Positions 54,997 to 57,095 are shown, numbered from the stretch's first letter. The stretch: DNA of 64,000 bases from Cladorhizidae sp. MBARI D1340-BT2 (GCA_028752905.1 JAQNBH010000002.1:16292390-16356389); one strand, 5' to 3'. Program-made: numbers and translations. The notes: generated from the sequence alone by a model not told the origin.

Positions 54997-57095
54997 TATT
55001 GCATATCCTTTCTTTAAGAGCAAAAGGATTCGGAGTGATTACTGGTAGACATGATGCCTGTGCAGTTTTCCGAATAAGAAGGGCTTCCAGAAAAAGCTGT
55101 AAAGGCCTGGAAGAGACGGTCTATAAAAGTGCAATCGTCATCCATTTTGCTCGCTCACCCTCTCAAGATGGAAGTAAAGTTTTATTCTCCTCCACCAAAT
55201 GCTTGCATTTCGAACGCAACACGTCTATTTCTGTACGCAGTCAGAGTATTGATACAGTCTACTGGGAACGTGCTGGTAGATATTCAGCACGATCACTTCA
55301 TATTATGATCAAATGTGTGTCTGTAGGCACGTGTTAGTGGTTAATTTTTTGGACAATAAATAAAAAAAGTTCATTAACACCTAATTAACACATGCTAGTT
55401 AATTATTCAAATATTGTGGTTTGTTAATTAAGTGTCAATGATATGCATAATCCTTGAGATGGTTGGTGAGCAACAATTTTCTTGGGCTGTATATACCAGG
55501 GGGCTGTATATATCAGGGCAATAAAACACTCCATCAACTTAATACTGCATATGTTTCTTATGCATTGTCCAGTAGTGATGGCTGAAGTGGTAATGCTCCT
55601 CACTTGGTGTTAGCATGTTTTTAATCACTGGTGTACATTGAAACTGTATTATTGTCTCGCCGTGCAGGTGCAGCTGTCGTACCTGTACGAGCGCGAGGGA
55701 GGATGGGAGGCTGAGCAAGACTGGATGGATGTGCTGAGTGGTGGGGAGAAGCAGCGGATGGCTGTACGTACAGGACATGGACAGTACTGTAATGCGGGAT
55801 AATTTCGAGGGTTTAAATATTCACTGGCCCATGACCATGATGAACTGAAGAATTTTTATTTTTTCGTGGAGGGGGGGGGGAGGGGGATTGTGAAATGAAT
55901 GACATCATGCTCTACTGGCTTTTGTCGTATCTATTCACAGCCTAATTCGGACCATTAAAATTGCGTATTTACCTTTAAAAATTAACGTTGCTCTACGTAT
56001 CTTGGTTATTACCAAGCTCATTATTACCAAGCTCAGCATCTACTCAAGTTAAAGTTTCTCTGAAATAAAAGAGTAGAAGAGCTGTAAGCTGCATCAGTTA
56101 ACTTTTTTAAAATAATATGTAGTTTTTATTAAATATTCGCAGGTATATAGTGACTAACAGAATATTTCACTGGTGAAACTCATGCTCTGCTGTAGTTTGC
56201 AGTTGGGGAAAACCACAAACATTAAATTCCTCGAAATATTCCTATATACAATTGCCCATGCATCGTAGGAAGTGTCTTCCAATTGGTGGATACAACACCT
56301 TGAGAAATTGTTGTGGCTGGAATCGTCAGAGCTGATCTCTGAACATGCATCATTTCTCTCTCTCTCTGTCTCTGCCTATGTCTTCACTAGATGGCACGAC
56401 TGTTCTACCACCAGCCACAGTTTGCCATCCTTGATGAGTGTACTAGTGCAGTCAGTGTGGATGTGGAGGGATTCATCTATTCACACTGTAGGGAGGTGAG
56501 GACTTCCTCTACCCTTGTCCTTCCATTTCTTCTTGATTTTCTCAGCTATTCAATAAACTCTCAGTTTACATAGAATGATCTTCTCAATAATCAACTTGAA
56601 ATTGTCTTCTCTCAATGTTTCGACTAGATGCTCTAGCCTTCATCAGGAATACAGCATCTAGGAATACAGCATCTATGTAGTCGAAACGTCGAGAGAGTAA
56701 AATTCAAGTTGAAGTTCACTGTAGTTTTATTATGTCAGCAGAGTTCGTTGAGAGTATACTTTCTTTCTCTAATCTCTTACCTTCCATCCTTTCTTTCTCT
56801 GTGACCTCCTCCCTTGCCTACAACTCCTCTTCTCCTTGCCTTTCTTCTAACATGGGAAATCCTAATTTCTTGCAGAAAGGAATAACGCTTTTCACCGTGT
56901 CTCATAGGAAGTCGCTATGGAAACACCACGAGGTAGGCTTGACAGACTAATTATTTTAAGGGTGGAAACATAAAACTGTGTGGGTGGATTCTCAATAATG
57001 TTTTATCGTAAATATAGTTCGTGCTTCAGTTTGATGGCAGGGGAGCGTATGACTACAAGCACATAGACTCAACCACTGAAGAATTTGGTTCCTAG
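3934..57095 (+). CDS. ABCD3: Peroxisomal half ABC transporter, PMP70/ABCD3 type, 20 exons found, 5' end missing
   Basis: Twenty exons join in phase to about 610 codons ending at TAG 57093-57095. The family imports fatty acyl substrates into peroxisomes as a dimer of half transporters: a membrane domain followed by one nucleotide-binding domain. Seen here in order: basic stretch and first membrane helix region (exons 3934-15045), motif [13 protein letters not shown], membrane domain with [20 protein letters not shown] and the [12 protein letters not shown] loop, then Walker [11 protein letters not shown]-loop [11 protein letters not shown], signature LSGGEKQR, Walker B FAILDE, H-loop [13 protein letters not shown] and C-terminal EEFGS. 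These match ABCD3 better than ABCD1, 2 or 4 as I know them. Human ABCD3 is about 659 residues, so about 45 N-terminal residues are unplaced, probably left of the window or in an exon I did not recognise. The introns, not the exons, carry all repeats and transposons. No frameshift or stop was seen, so the gene is probably functional. Confidence 0.95.
4515..4668. repeat. Palindromic dispersed repeat, copy 2 (near-perfect hairpin)
   Basis: Two arms of about 65 bp beginning aaccttctcaataatcactt are inverted around about 4588. The inner part contains TGATGAAGGTTAGAGCATC followed by TAGTCGAAACATCGAGAG and its mirror. Confidence 0.8.
4669..4756. repeat. Palindromic dispersed repeat, copy 3 (half copy)
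   Basis: A second half unit directly adjoins copy 2 and reads CACTCGACGTTTCGACTAGA, TGCTCTAGTCTTCATCAGG, then the end ATGTCAACTGAGAGT. Confidence 0.75.
5201..5500. repeat. Pyrimidine-only tract (polypurine on - strand)
   Basis: About 300 nt of almost only C and T, in imperfect ttctttttttcccttc repeats. Open frames here are low-complexity artefacts. Such mirror-like tracts can form triplex DNA. Confidence 0.9.
5501..6675. other. Intron sequence, nothing recognised
   Basis: No splice-bounded coding exon, RNA gene or clear transposon end was recognised. Confidence 0.4.
6680..7055. repeat. Minisatellite, 27-bp unit
   Basis: About 14 copies of ccatagttacagcatgatag followed by ggtacct. The unit length is a multiple of three, so several frames stay open without being genes. 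Confidence 0.95.
7056..7720. other. Intron sequence with G-rich patches
   Basis: Several G-rich runs at 7263-7400 (for example gggggagggaggggggg). The phrase tttcatttag appears at 7244 and, inverted, as ctaaatgaaa at 7406, so the G-rich patch is the interior of a small inverted repeat. Confidence 0.4.
7724..7800. repeat. Palindromic dispersed repeat, copy 4 (half copy)
   Basis: TCCTGATGGAGGCTAGAGCA, then TCTACGTCGAAACGGTCGAG and aagttgataattgagaagg. Only one half is present. Confidence 0.7.
7850..8450. repeat. Minisatellite, about 25-bp unit, left part
   Basis: About 23 copies of gatacttgatggcatttatt followed by aatga, continuing after the insertion at 8455-9349. Confidence 0.95.
8451..9353. 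mobile_element. piggyBac-like nonautonomous transposon with TTAA target duplication
   Basis: TTAA at 8451-8454 is followed by CCCTTTCACCGCTGA, and the right end is the inverse, CAGCGGTGAGAGGG, followed by TTAA at 9350-9353. The terminal inverted repeats match at 13 of the first 14 positions, start with CCC and sit directly next to TTAA, which is diagnostic of piggyBac-type insertion. The 895-bp body interrupts the 25-bp minisatellite, which resumes in the same unit on both sides. No full transposase is present. The body is AT-rich (8480-8900) except for the short relic at 8979-9179. Confidence 0.85.
8979..9179 (-). pseudogene. Possible N-terminal transposase relic in the piggyBac-like element
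   Basis: A 66-codon minus-strand frame starts [20 protein letters not shown] and contains the acidic run [11 protein letters not shown]. An acidic N-terminal region is common in piggyBac transposases, and its place near one end of a deletion derivative fits. No catalytic part is present, so the assignment rests on context. Confidence 0.4.
9354..9622. repeat. Minisatellite, about 25-bp unit, right part
   Basis: Same unit as 7850-8450, here with more variants. Together they were one array before the piggyBac-like insertion. Confidence 0.95.
9835..10545. repeat. Minisatellite, about 43-bp unit
   Basis: Units of ctgaccaatcacttgactgc and agcagctctcggcatcgcca in alternating variants; a subset lacks the agcagctctcgg part, giving a higher-order pattern of long and short units. 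Confidence 0.93.
10546..11359. other. Intron sequence, nothing recognised
   Basis: No recognisable coding exon. A G-rich stretch lies at 10986-11050 and (GATA)n at about 11309. Confidence 0.4.
11360..12957. mobile_element. Possible pogo/Tigger-type element by its ends
   Basis: CAGTGGAACCTCGCTTATCC at 11360, preceded by TA, closely resembles the Tigger/pogo terminal repeat. An inverse GGTTCCACTG ends at about 12957, but it is not followed by TA and the next bases match poorly. The pairing may be accidental. No transposase was seen inside, and a relic of another repeat (12121-12430) lies within it. Confidence 0.35.
12121..12430. repeat. Relic of one arm of the foldback repeat at 62443-63953
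   Basis: Shares acttgatatatagctcaaaa and gataggtctctct, the caagcgtgg phrase and the order of intervening blocks with 62725-62980, at clearly reduced identity. Confidence 0.75.
12958..13403. other. Intron sequence, nothing recognised
   Basis: No mobile element seen. A (TGTATG)-like stretch at 13312-13400 leads up to the acceptor of the 13404 exon. Confidence 0.4.
13404..13455 (+). CDS. ABCD3: ABCD3 exon: pre-TM segment
   Basis: Acceptor TATGCAG and donor GTGAGG flank it. One base completes Arg, then [17 protein letters not shown] follows, ending in phase 0. The IVP-x-x-F...E pattern matches the family just before the first transmembrane helix. It lies 9.4 kb after the previous exon. Confidence 0.85.
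13590..14890. repeat. Minisatellite, 29-bp unit
   Basis: About 44 copies of agcatagacttatagctagg then ctgggagag, with single-base variants and some truncated units near 14780-14840. It fills most of the intron 13456-14956. Confidence 0.97.
14957..15045 (+). CDS. ABCD3: ABCD3 exon: first TM helix and [13 protein letters not shown] motif
   Basis: Acceptor GTGTAG, donor GTAAGC, start in phase 0. It begins [20 protein letters not shown] and carries the [10 protein letters not shown] motif that is nearly invariant in ABCD3. It ends with two bases of a Gly codon. Confidence 0.97.
15454..15523 (+). CDS. ABCD3: ABCD3 exon: membrane domain, first loop
   Basis: Acceptor TCGTAG, donor GTAAGT. It completes Gly and encodes [20 protein letters not shown] then MPI, ending in phase 0. 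This matches the loop and start of the second helix in the family. Confidence 0.95.
15631..15648 (+). repeat. G homopolymer
   Basis: Eighteen G in a row, followed by further G-rich sequence to 15660. Confidence 0.9.
15700..16540. repeat. Minisatellite, 32-bp unit
   Basis: About 26 highly uniform copies of attactacaaccagcattca then cagtgcggggag. Because 32 is not a multiple of three and the unit has no stop in any frame, all three + frames read open for 310-350 codons. These frames are artefacts. Confidence 0.97.
16541..16809. other. Intron spacer between two minisatellites
   Basis: Nothing recognised. Confidence 0.4.
16810..19803. repeat. Minisatellite, 23-bp unit, about 3 kb
   Basis: Around 130 copies of ttgctgctcttggtgaggtt plus ccc or ctc. 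Two main unit types differ by C/T near the end; rarer units are shortened (ttgctcttggtgagg). It is the longest array in the window. Confidence 0.97.
20022..20063. repeat. (GT)n microsatellite
   Basis: About 20 GT dinucleotides just upstream of the 27-nt ABCD3 micro-exon. Confidence 0.95.
20070..20096 (+). CDS. ABCD3: ABCD3 27-nt micro-exon
   Basis: It is nine codons, ISLVNNLLK, between acceptor TTTATAG and donor GTAAGT, in phase 0 on both sides. The acceptor directly follows a (GT)n tract that ends at 20063 and would make a poor pyrimidine tract. The peptide continues ...AMPI and is followed by YGLNEL in the next exon, as in the family. Confidence 0.92.
20690..20807. repeat. Minisatellite, 27-bp unit, left fragment
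   Basis: Four copies of gttgctgttggtgttgtgat then actatct, cut off by the transposon at 20808. Confidence 0.95.
20821..21199 (+). promoter_or_regulatory. Left cluster of TTACTTTCGTTAC motifs
   Basis: Exact copies at 20821-20833, 20990-21002 and 21187-21199. They are probably subterminal transposase-binding sites; that role is inferred from position only. Confidence 0.6.
21479..23150 (-). pseudogene. Decayed transposase-like gene of an uncharacterised animal family
   Basis: Reading on the minus strand from about 23150: [30 protein letters not shown], then in other frames [20 protein letters not shown], a Cys-containing stretch [17 protein letters not shown], the short motif [16 protein letters not shown], and in the last 313 codons [45 protein letters not shown] recognise these as hallmarks of predicted proteins common in cnidarians, sponges and fish without assigned function. 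Several frameshifts and stops separate the blocks, so this copy is dead. Asp in DFSEN, WSDG and VDGTGG could be catalytic as in DDE enzymes; that is inference. Its position between the TIRs argues that it is the element's transposase. Confidence 0.7.
23170..23400 (+). promoter_or_regulatory. Right cluster of TTACTTTCGTTAC motifs
   Basis: Exact copies at 23170-23182, 23222-23234 and 23388-23400, and one with a C to T change at 23208-23220. All have the same orientation as the left cluster, so the clusters are direct and not inverted. Confidence 0.6.
23748..25600. repeat. Minisatellite, 27-bp unit, main part
   Basis: About 68 copies of gttgctgttggtgttgtgat then actatct, with variants of 24 to 33 bp. 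It ends in (GTT)n about 25 nt before the acceptor of the 25629 exon. One frame is open for 641 codons of (V/A)GVVILSV-type repeats and is not in the frame of the adjoining exon, so it is not a gene. Confidence 0.97.
25629..25699 (+). CDS. ABCD3: ABCD3 exon: [19 protein letters not shown] segment
   Basis: Acceptor ATCTTTAG lies right at the edge of the 27-bp minisatellite; the donor is GTGAGG. It begins [20 protein letters not shown] and ends with two bases of an Arg codon. Confidence 0.95.
25770..25950. repeat. Trinucleotide repeats (TAG)n, (ATT)n, (ATC)n
   Basis: Successive simple repeats: TAG at 25780-25850, ATT at 25865-25915, ATC at 25916-25950. Confidence 0.9.
26050..26464. other. Intron sequence, nothing recognised
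   Basis: Moderately complex sequence without splice-bounded coding potential that I can recognise. Confidence 0.35.
26465..26998. repeat. Minisatellite, 47-50-bp unit
   Basis: About 11 copies of gaagcttgaaggctgcagtg then tagctcctctctcatccacc and agctgcact; length varies by loss of a CT pair. Confidence 0.95.
26999..27764. other. Intron sequence, nothing recognised
   Basis: A G-rich run at 27075-27092 and (GTT)n at 27215-27230. No coding exon seen. Confidence 0.35.
27765..28735. repeat. Minisatellite, 81-bp unit
   Basis: Twelve copies of a unit starting ctgggaggagcacagagttt and ending gattacttgtgctgatatt. As 81 is a multiple of three, frames on both strands stay open; they are artefacts. 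Units with acagtgtt recur with shortened gctatatt, indicating a higher-order pattern of about five units (27.8-28.1 kb and 28.1-28.5 kb). Confidence 0.96.
28818..28941 (+). CDS. ABCD3: ABCD3 exon: [20 protein letters not shown] motif
   Basis: Acceptor CTTGTAG, donor GTGTGA. It carries [20 protein letters not shown] and [18 protein letters not shown], the most conserved part of the ABCD membrane domain, and ends in phase 0. Confidence 0.97.
28942..30077. other. Intron sequence, AT-rich stretch
   Basis: From about 29490 to 29900 mainly tatttatttgttt-like AT repeats. The 27-bp phrase starting tcattaacacctaattaaca at 29712 recurs at 55372. At 30021 ttaaccttttggccgctgac resembles the piggyBac-like end at 8451, but no partner end was found. 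Confidence 0.5.
30078..30246. repeat. Palindromic dispersed repeat, copy 5
   Basis: Begins gaactctcaactgacataat; the centre is TCTTCATCAGGAATGCCAGA, and arms carrying CACTCGACGTTTCGA and its inverse end in gattattgagaaggtgatt. Confidence 0.8.
30395..30560. repeat. Tandem repeat, 58-bp unit, three copies
   Basis: Three copies of a unit beginning cctacaacataacgcagggc and ending gcaggagcacttcctttcc. Confidence 0.93.
30561..31115. repeat. Dispersed repeat related to 55005-55330
   Basis: Shared order of phrases such as ggcttccagaa, tttgctcgct/tttctcgctt, accc(c/t)ctcaag and ggaagt with 55020-55180. The similarity is patchy, so family and ends are unclear. Confidence 0.4.
31120..32480. repeat. 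Minisatellite, 28-29-bp unit with a 533-bp higher-order repeat
   Basis: About 48 copies of gctgatctgagctcccagaa then gagttgga with many variants. The block from about 31240 to 31773 recurs at 31773-32306 with the same variant order, an offset of 533 bp. Confidence 0.95.
32481..33286. other. Intron sequence with a G19 run and CT-rich tract
   Basis: Nineteen G at 32801-32819. A long C/T-rich tract (33120-33270) precedes the acceptor of the 33287 exon and probably forms its pyrimidine tract. Confidence 0.6.
33287..33396 (+). CDS. ABCD3: ABCD3 exon: membrane helix
   Basis: Acceptor CTGGCAG after a long CT-rich tract; donor GTAAGT. It begins [20 protein letters not shown], then a hydrophobic helix ([14 protein letters not shown]). 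It ends with two bases of a Lys codon. Confidence 0.95.
33420..33570. repeat. Minisatellite, 26-32-bp unit, about five copies
   Basis: Repeats of ggtccagggacggttgtttc followed by catagttaca or aggagttata. Confidence 0.9.
33684..33773 (+). CDS. ABCD3: ABCD3 exon: cytosolic helix segment
   Basis: Acceptor CTGCCAG, donor GTACTG. It encodes [20 protein letters not shown] then YVHSRVITN and ends with two bases of a Ser codon. It corresponds to the RRPIG...TEQ...Y.NSRLITN region of the family. Confidence 0.95.
33774..34154. other. Short intron, nothing recognised
   Basis: Ordinary intron sequence between two ABCD3 exons. Confidence 0.5.
34155..34294 (+). CDS. ABCD3: ABCD3 exon: EAA-like loop
   Basis: Acceptor CTAACAG, donor GTGAGT. 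It contains [19 protein letters not shown] (the EAA-like coupling loop) and [17 protein letters not shown], ending one base into a Tyr codon. Confidence 0.96.
34320..34735. repeat. TTG/CTG-rich low-complexity repeat
   Basis: Irregular ttgttgctgttcttgttgct repeats between the exons at 34155 and 34768. Confidence 0.9.
34768..34865 (+). CDS. ABCD3: ABCD3 exon: helix and THSE motif
   Basis: Acceptor CTTCAG, donor GTGAGT. It begins (Y)[17 protein letters not shown] and ends [13 protein letters not shown] in phase 0. The last bases and the donor resemble the unit of the 37-bp minisatellite that fills the following intron. Confidence 0.95.
34866..37540. repeat. Minisatellite, 37-bp unit, seeded at a splice donor
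   Basis: About 70 very uniform copies of ctacctactggagtgagctc then atgttggtggtgcttga. The first degenerate units (34866-34965) grade into the exon end and donor: exon AGTGAGATCATGCTG then GTGAGTGGCTACC against unit agtgagctcatgttggtggt. Rare variants (gaggtcatg, ctgcctac, ttggctac) are scattered. Confidence 0.97.
37546..37978 (-). repeat. 3' LTR of the degenerate element (left copy)
   Basis: Starts TGTCGAGGGTATC and ends CCCTCGACA, giving short terminal inverted repeats. The purine-rich GGGCCGGGGAGA on the minus strand at 37979-37990 adjoins it and is the likely polypurine tract. Confidence 0.9.
38045..38499 (-). pseudogene. RNase H remnant
   Basis: [20 protein letters not shown], then after a frameshift [20 protein letters not shown] and [11 protein letters not shown]. 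It is the last domain before the 3' LTR, confirming that integrase is not in the usual 3' position. Confidence 0.82.
38880..39150. mobile_element. Small insertion in the RT of the degenerate element
   Basis: About 270 bp that do not code, splitting RT between the NAPATFQ-like region and YIDD. It contains ggttacataggtgcataacc twice (38950 and 39075) and inverted tgtaacc/ggttaca and ataggcta/tagcctat phrases, so it looks like a MITE. Ends were not resolved. Confidence 0.5.
39412..39512. repeat. New 25-bp minisatellite inside RT remnant, four copies
   Basis: The RT segment cctgtaatctatacagagtc is repeated four times with the joiner aaatg. In the parent reading this is the conserved DYRGLN region, so the array arose after insertion of the retrotransposon. 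Confidence 0.9.
40251..41307 (-). pseudogene. Integrase remnant, upstream of RT
   Basis: [14 protein letters not shown] and CSACPECQ give the HHCC zinc module. The core keeps the first Asp ([16 protein letters not shown]) and the Glu (NGVLERWH), but the segment around the second Asp is scrambled (LRPQGSVF). The 135 codons before it (41307-40900) form the spacer between protease and integrase. Confidence 0.8.
41374..42067 (-). pseudogene. Zinc knuckle and protease remnant
   Basis: [14 protein letters not shown] is a CX2CX4HX4C nucleic-acid-binding knuckle. In an overlapping frame [13 protein letters not shown] carries the aspartic protease DTG active site. The two lie in different frames. Confidence 0.8.
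42154..42987 (-). pseudogene. gag remnant of the degenerate Gmr1-like element
   Basis: The first 202 codons are open, starting [19 protein letters not shown], with a long charged coiled coil ([20 protein letters not shown] and on). The capsid-like part begins near [19 protein letters not shown], then a stop at about 42379 interrupts; a 71-codon piece in a shifted frame continues to 42154. Confidence 0.8.
43072..43085 (-). other. Primer binding site, tRNA-Leu type (degenerate element)
   Basis: On the minus strand, two bases after the 5' LTR, TGGTGGCAGCGGTG is complementary over 14 nt to the 3' end (including CCA) of animal tRNA-Leu(AAG) as I know it. Confidence 0.75.
43088..43515 (-). repeat. 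5' LTR of the degenerate element (right copy)
   Basis: Matches the left copy with small indels and substitutions (for example TATCTCTC for TATCGCTC, and an altered terminal CTCTACT). This divergence fits an older insertion than the element at 45730. Confidence 0.9.
43516..43575. repeat. Remainder of the 37-bp minisatellite right of the retrotransposon
   Basis: gtggtgaccttgacacctgc then tgcagtgaagtcattttggt and gactacctag continue the degenerate units. Confidence 0.8.
43649..43933. mobile_element. Possible short MITE with pogo-like ends
   Basis: CAGAGAAACCTCCCTTATC at the left and the inverse GGGTGGTTTCACTG at the right give imperfect terminal inverted repeats. No clear target duplication was seen. 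Confidence 0.35.
44133..44224 (+). CDS. ABCD3: ABCD3 exon: end of membrane domain
   Basis: Acceptor ATGCAG, donor GTAAGG. It encodes [20 protein letters not shown] then [10 protein letters not shown], ending with two bases of a Gly codon. It is 9.3 kb after the previous exon because of the minisatellite and an LTR retrotransposon. Confidence 0.95.
44225..44795. other. Short ABCD3 intron with partial dispersed repeat
   Basis: ctcagttgacatgacaaaat at 44506 and gcaagttgattattcaggtc at 44570 are a reduced copy of the palindromic dispersed repeat. Confidence 0.5.
44796..44884 (+). CDS. ABCD3: ABCD3 exon: linker to nucleotide-binding domain
   Basis: Acceptor TTTCAG, donor GTAAGC. It begins (G)[19 protein letters not shown] and continues [10 protein letters not shown], ending one base into the next codon. 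FTARV.ELL.VL.D...G.YERTMV is a family hallmark. Confidence 0.95.
45005..45729. repeat. GT-rich minisatellite, variable unit, left part
   Basis: Irregular repeats of gttgatgtgtttgtcgatgt then ctttgttgttctatttgt. It continues at 51145-51270 after the retrotransposon. Confidence 0.92.
45730..46089 (-). repeat. 3' LTR of the young element
   Basis: Starts TGTTAGACC and ends CCTAACA. On the minus strand AAGGAGGGGGAGA directly precedes it (46090-46102) as polypurine tract. Confidence 0.95.
46016..49597 (-). CDS. pol: Pol polyprotein, order PR-INT-RT-RH
   Basis: 1193 codons, uninterrupted. Residues 32-45: zinc knuckle [14 protein letters not shown]. Asp77-Thr-Gly: protease active site ([11 protein letters not shown]). 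Residues 190-260: acidic linker. Residues 313-353: integrase HHCC module; catalytic Asp382 (IDIVGP), Asp441 (LTDQGSNF), Glu477 (NGAVERFH); residue 614: MGPYLI of a GPY/F-type C-terminus. Residues 735-980: reverse transcriptase with Asp824 ([10 protein letters not shown]), YLDD at 885-888, and [10 protein letters not shown]. Residues 1030-1150: RNase H with Asp1036, Glu1077, Asp1103 and Asp1146. It ends without a chromodomain. The last 75 nt reach into the 3' LTR. Integrase before RT is the reverse of ordinary gypsy elements and typical of Gmr1-like ones. It appears functional. Confidence 0.96.
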   Translation of the reverse strand: MKPPPIQSQIDHGSEHKKDLSKYFSPEKGPMCFNCNSWGHVAAQCPKKVFLSKLPDKHYSFITTGRVNGRECTIRIDTGCQITMVAEKLITEENKNGDTIPIRCIHNKVSHYPLAEAGLEIFGHDCTHTVAVSADLTEDDVVLGIDTPDFLDILKLATEAEKKRQEPTVLVTRKQIQAEEQQQAVDDRATADSPVTPLNLLDSDDDGEEESNLLNPVMDDQYKKDEQSLIDPDGPEDTHVETEQREPDQDLKAEQHDDLTLQPLWESAASDPDSIYYVEQGLLFRKGAYHTGGTFSQLVLPKQRRAQAIRLAHTIPMAGHLGIKKTRYRLLRRFFWPGLHRDVRNACESCPTCQIHSRQKGNRTPLIPMPIIPEPFQRIAIDIVGPLPRTKKGNKFILTMIDYGSRYAEAVPLKKTDTETIAEALVEIFSRLGIPQQILTDQGSNFCSRLMKELLALLNIEHLTTTPYHPQTNGAVERFHGTLKSMLKKVTNDKREWDNLLPYVLFAYREVPNESTGYSPFELLFGRYVRGPLDVLRDAWMGDKVNDTTTLQWVLDMREKLDEMQQLTQEQQRETQRKMKERYDRKTKDIQFEIGEQVLVLMPVPSGKLQAQWMGPYLITGKTSPVTYTVDMVDKTKRKRHVHGMMLKRWKSPEAMVLVASIDEINETTEISISTNLYPKPDEPKLQLTLGEVLTKPQKVDINQLVEKFPTVFTGVPGCTKEAMHVINTGDATPIRTVPRRLPKAWEQQVLQEIKDMLKAGVIEPCSGPWASQIVPVKKPDGSVRVCVDYRDVNAVTVVDPYPMPRIDELFETLGDATFISTFDLAKGYYQVPVLPQDRDKTAFMSKLGKYRFTKMPFGLRNAPATFQRLMDKTLEGMQEFAAAYLDDIVIYSSSWTDHLAHLSLLMNKLQQHGLTVKPSKCQVGMATCKYLGHVVGNGQITPQQSKTEAVRTFKQPKTKKDVRAFLGIAGYYRRFIPQFGSLSAPLSDLTRTLAPNKVQWTGYCEEAFTQLKQALAKQPILVTPNYNLDFLLQTDASDRGIGAVLSQPDGKDGDRPIAYYSKKMLDRETRYSTTEKECLAIVLALKHFESYLLGRHFCIQTDHRALKYLNSMKGTNGRLTRWALALQDFDFTVTYRPGKDNANADGLSRQAWDQDPPEDSFRPHKEGEMLGPSLTAVTTAGTTTMGQGESHD
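49594..50643 (-). CDS. gag: Gag polyprotein of the Gmr1-like element
   Basis: 349 codons, from ATG at 50643. Residues about 60-130 are a glutamine- and charge-rich coiled coil ([20 protein letters not shown]). Residues about 140-310 look like a capsid: [20 protein letters not shown], then [20 protein letters not shown] and [16 protein letters not shown]. That last part resembles the helical pattern of SCAN domains, and published work derives SCAN from Gmr1-like gag. The zinc knuckle is not in this ORF but opens the pol ORF. The stop TGA overlaps the pol start in ATGA, so pol is probably made by termination-reinitiation or a -1 shift. The protein would form the particle that packages element RNA. 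Confidence 0.88.
   Translation of the reverse strand: METRSDRTTKKGRTDLESTELSNCATSTEIDDTIIELRQTRSATETKTTNDILQLLLLQQQSDREARQQEQQLRQQQADREQRRWEQELAMRQREIDVAKQEQEEQRRLQEERQRVELKRHANEMAELLERTLKANKPKPTLPKLEAISGGDRLLSDLLRFEKHMTAFEVDDHKWTAHLQATLKEEALDAYLAIPTEDVADYSRVKKALLERFNVTKETHMANWWAIIRKPDESATQLANRLEDITALCIEDCKSNREATERFASEHLLRSMPLHIASWVRSQRPTSLAETGKLCDQYIRDRSLDYGSFRKDGKWRDRQSYLRDFKPKERSQTADDNLKPSPSGDRTLS
50767..50778 (-). other. Primer binding site, tRNA-Leu type (young element)
   Basis: Two bases after the 5' LTR the minus strand reads TGGTGGCAGCGG, complementary to the CCGCTGCCA-CCA end of tRNA-Leu. The degenerate element at 37546 has the same site. Confidence 0.8.
50781..51139 (-). repeat. 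5' LTR of the young element
   Basis: Identical to the left copy except for GGCGG for GGCTGG, ATAATCATT for ATAATAATT, and GGGGCC for GGGTCC near the end. Confidence 0.95.
51145..51270. repeat. GT-rich minisatellite, right part
   Basis: gtttgttgatgtctttgttg units continue the array at 45005-45729. Confidence 0.85.
51373..51442 (+). CDS. ABCD3: ABCD3 exon: linker with PLVPGAG
   Basis: Acceptor GTCGTAG, donor GTGTGT. It encodes (A)[20 protein letters not shown] then VI, ending with two bases of an Arg codon. The P-L-x-PGAG turn is shared with the family. Confidence 0.93.
51661..51802 (+). CDS. ABCD3: ABCD3 exon: Walker A
   Basis: Acceptor TTCCAAAG, donor GTAAGC. It carries [20 protein letters not shown], then [17 protein letters not shown], the ATP-binding P-loop, in phase 0 at its end. 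Confidence 0.97.
51803..52493. other. Intron sequence, nothing recognised
   Basis: Ordinary sequence with an AT-rich patch at 52306-52370. Confidence 0.4.
52494..52640. repeat. Palindromic dispersed repeat, copy 6 (half copy)
   Basis: caaactctcagttgacttga, then aaatcaacttgaaatttact and gctctagctttcatcaggag. Confidence 0.75.
52641..53462. other. Intron sequence with G17 run
   Basis: The phrase ccctcgaactccacttatcc at 52651 resembles the pogo-type end at 11360. Seventeen G at 53311-53327 are flanked by CCCC and TCCCCCC, a potential hairpin. (GTT)n lies at 53410-53460. Confidence 0.45.
53463..53642 (+). CDS. ABCD3: ABCD3 exon: Q-loop region
   Basis: Sixty codons between acceptor ATTGTAG and donor GTATGT. 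It begins [20 protein letters not shown], then [18 protein letters not shown] with the Q-loop glutamine, and ends EELAEFLNN. Confidence 0.97.
53812..54707 (+). mobile_element. pogo/Tigger-like DNA transposon, deletion derivative
   Basis: CTGTAAACCCAGAAAAGTTA at 53814 is mirrored at the right end (TAACTTTTCTGGG-type sequence with one change, ending 54705), and both ends are flanked by TA (53812-53813, 54706-54707). The TIRs are about 23 bp. The 892-bp body contains a small leader frame from ATG 54029 and part of a DDE transposase. Size and content indicate an internally deleted copy. It lies in the intron before the signature-motif exon of ABCD3. Confidence 0.88.
54087..54572 (+). pseudogene. 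Partial DDE transposase (pogo/Tigger, CENP-B-like)
   Basis: 161 codons containing [40 protein letters not shown] and [20 protein letters not shown], the C-terminal half of a DDE_1 transposase of a type common in invertebrates. The usual IFDVF motif reads IFNVF, so a catalytic Asp appears to be Asn. The N-terminal DNA-binding domain and first catalytic Asp are missing. It is not active. Confidence 0.85.
54886..55002. repeat. (ATT)n microsatellite
   Basis: About 117 bp of ATT repeats with one TTT interruption. Confidence 0.95.
55005..55410. repeat. Dispersed repeat related to 30561 and 29712
   Basis: gggcttccagaaaaagctgt and gctcaccctctcaagatgga resemble 30640-30730. The 27-bp phrase beginning tcattaacacctaattaaca at 55372 is identical to 29712. 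Confidence 0.5.
55668..55763 (+). CDS. ABCD3: ABCD3 exon: ABC signature
   Basis: Thirty-two codons between acceptor GTGCAG and donor GTACGT. It begins [20 protein letters not shown] and ends [12 protein letters not shown], with the LSGGE signature intact. Confidence 0.97.
55764..56390. other. ABCD3 intron, nothing recognised
   Basis: Contains a G10 run at 55871-55880; otherwise ordinary sequence. Confidence 0.5.
56391..56495 (+). CDS. ABCD3: ABCD3 exon: Walker B and D-loop
   Basis: Thirty-five codons between acceptor CACTAG and donor [26 protein letters not shown] contains Walker B (FAILD) and the catalytic Glu; [15 protein letters not shown] follows. Confidence 0.97.
56556..56728. repeat. 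Palindromic dispersed repeat, copy 7
   Basis: aaactctcagtttacataga, TTTCGACTAGATGCTCTAGC, CTTCATCAGGAAT, then TGTAGTCGAAACGTCGAGAG and attcaagttgaag. It lies in the intron between the Walker B and H-loop exons. Confidence 0.85.
56876..56932 (+). CDS. ABCD3: ABCD3 exon: H-loop
   Basis: Nineteen codons, [19 protein letters not shown], with the switch histidine in TVSHR. Acceptor TTGCAG, donor GTAGGC. Confidence 0.96.
57018..57095 (+). CDS. ABCD3: ABCD3 terminal exon
   Basis: Twenty-five codons and a TAG stop after acceptor AATATAG. It begins [20 protein letters not shown] and ends EEFGS, the same end as vertebrate ABCD3, so the C-terminus is complete. Confidence 0.95.
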   Translation, partial: FVLQFDGRGAYDYKHIDSTTEEFGS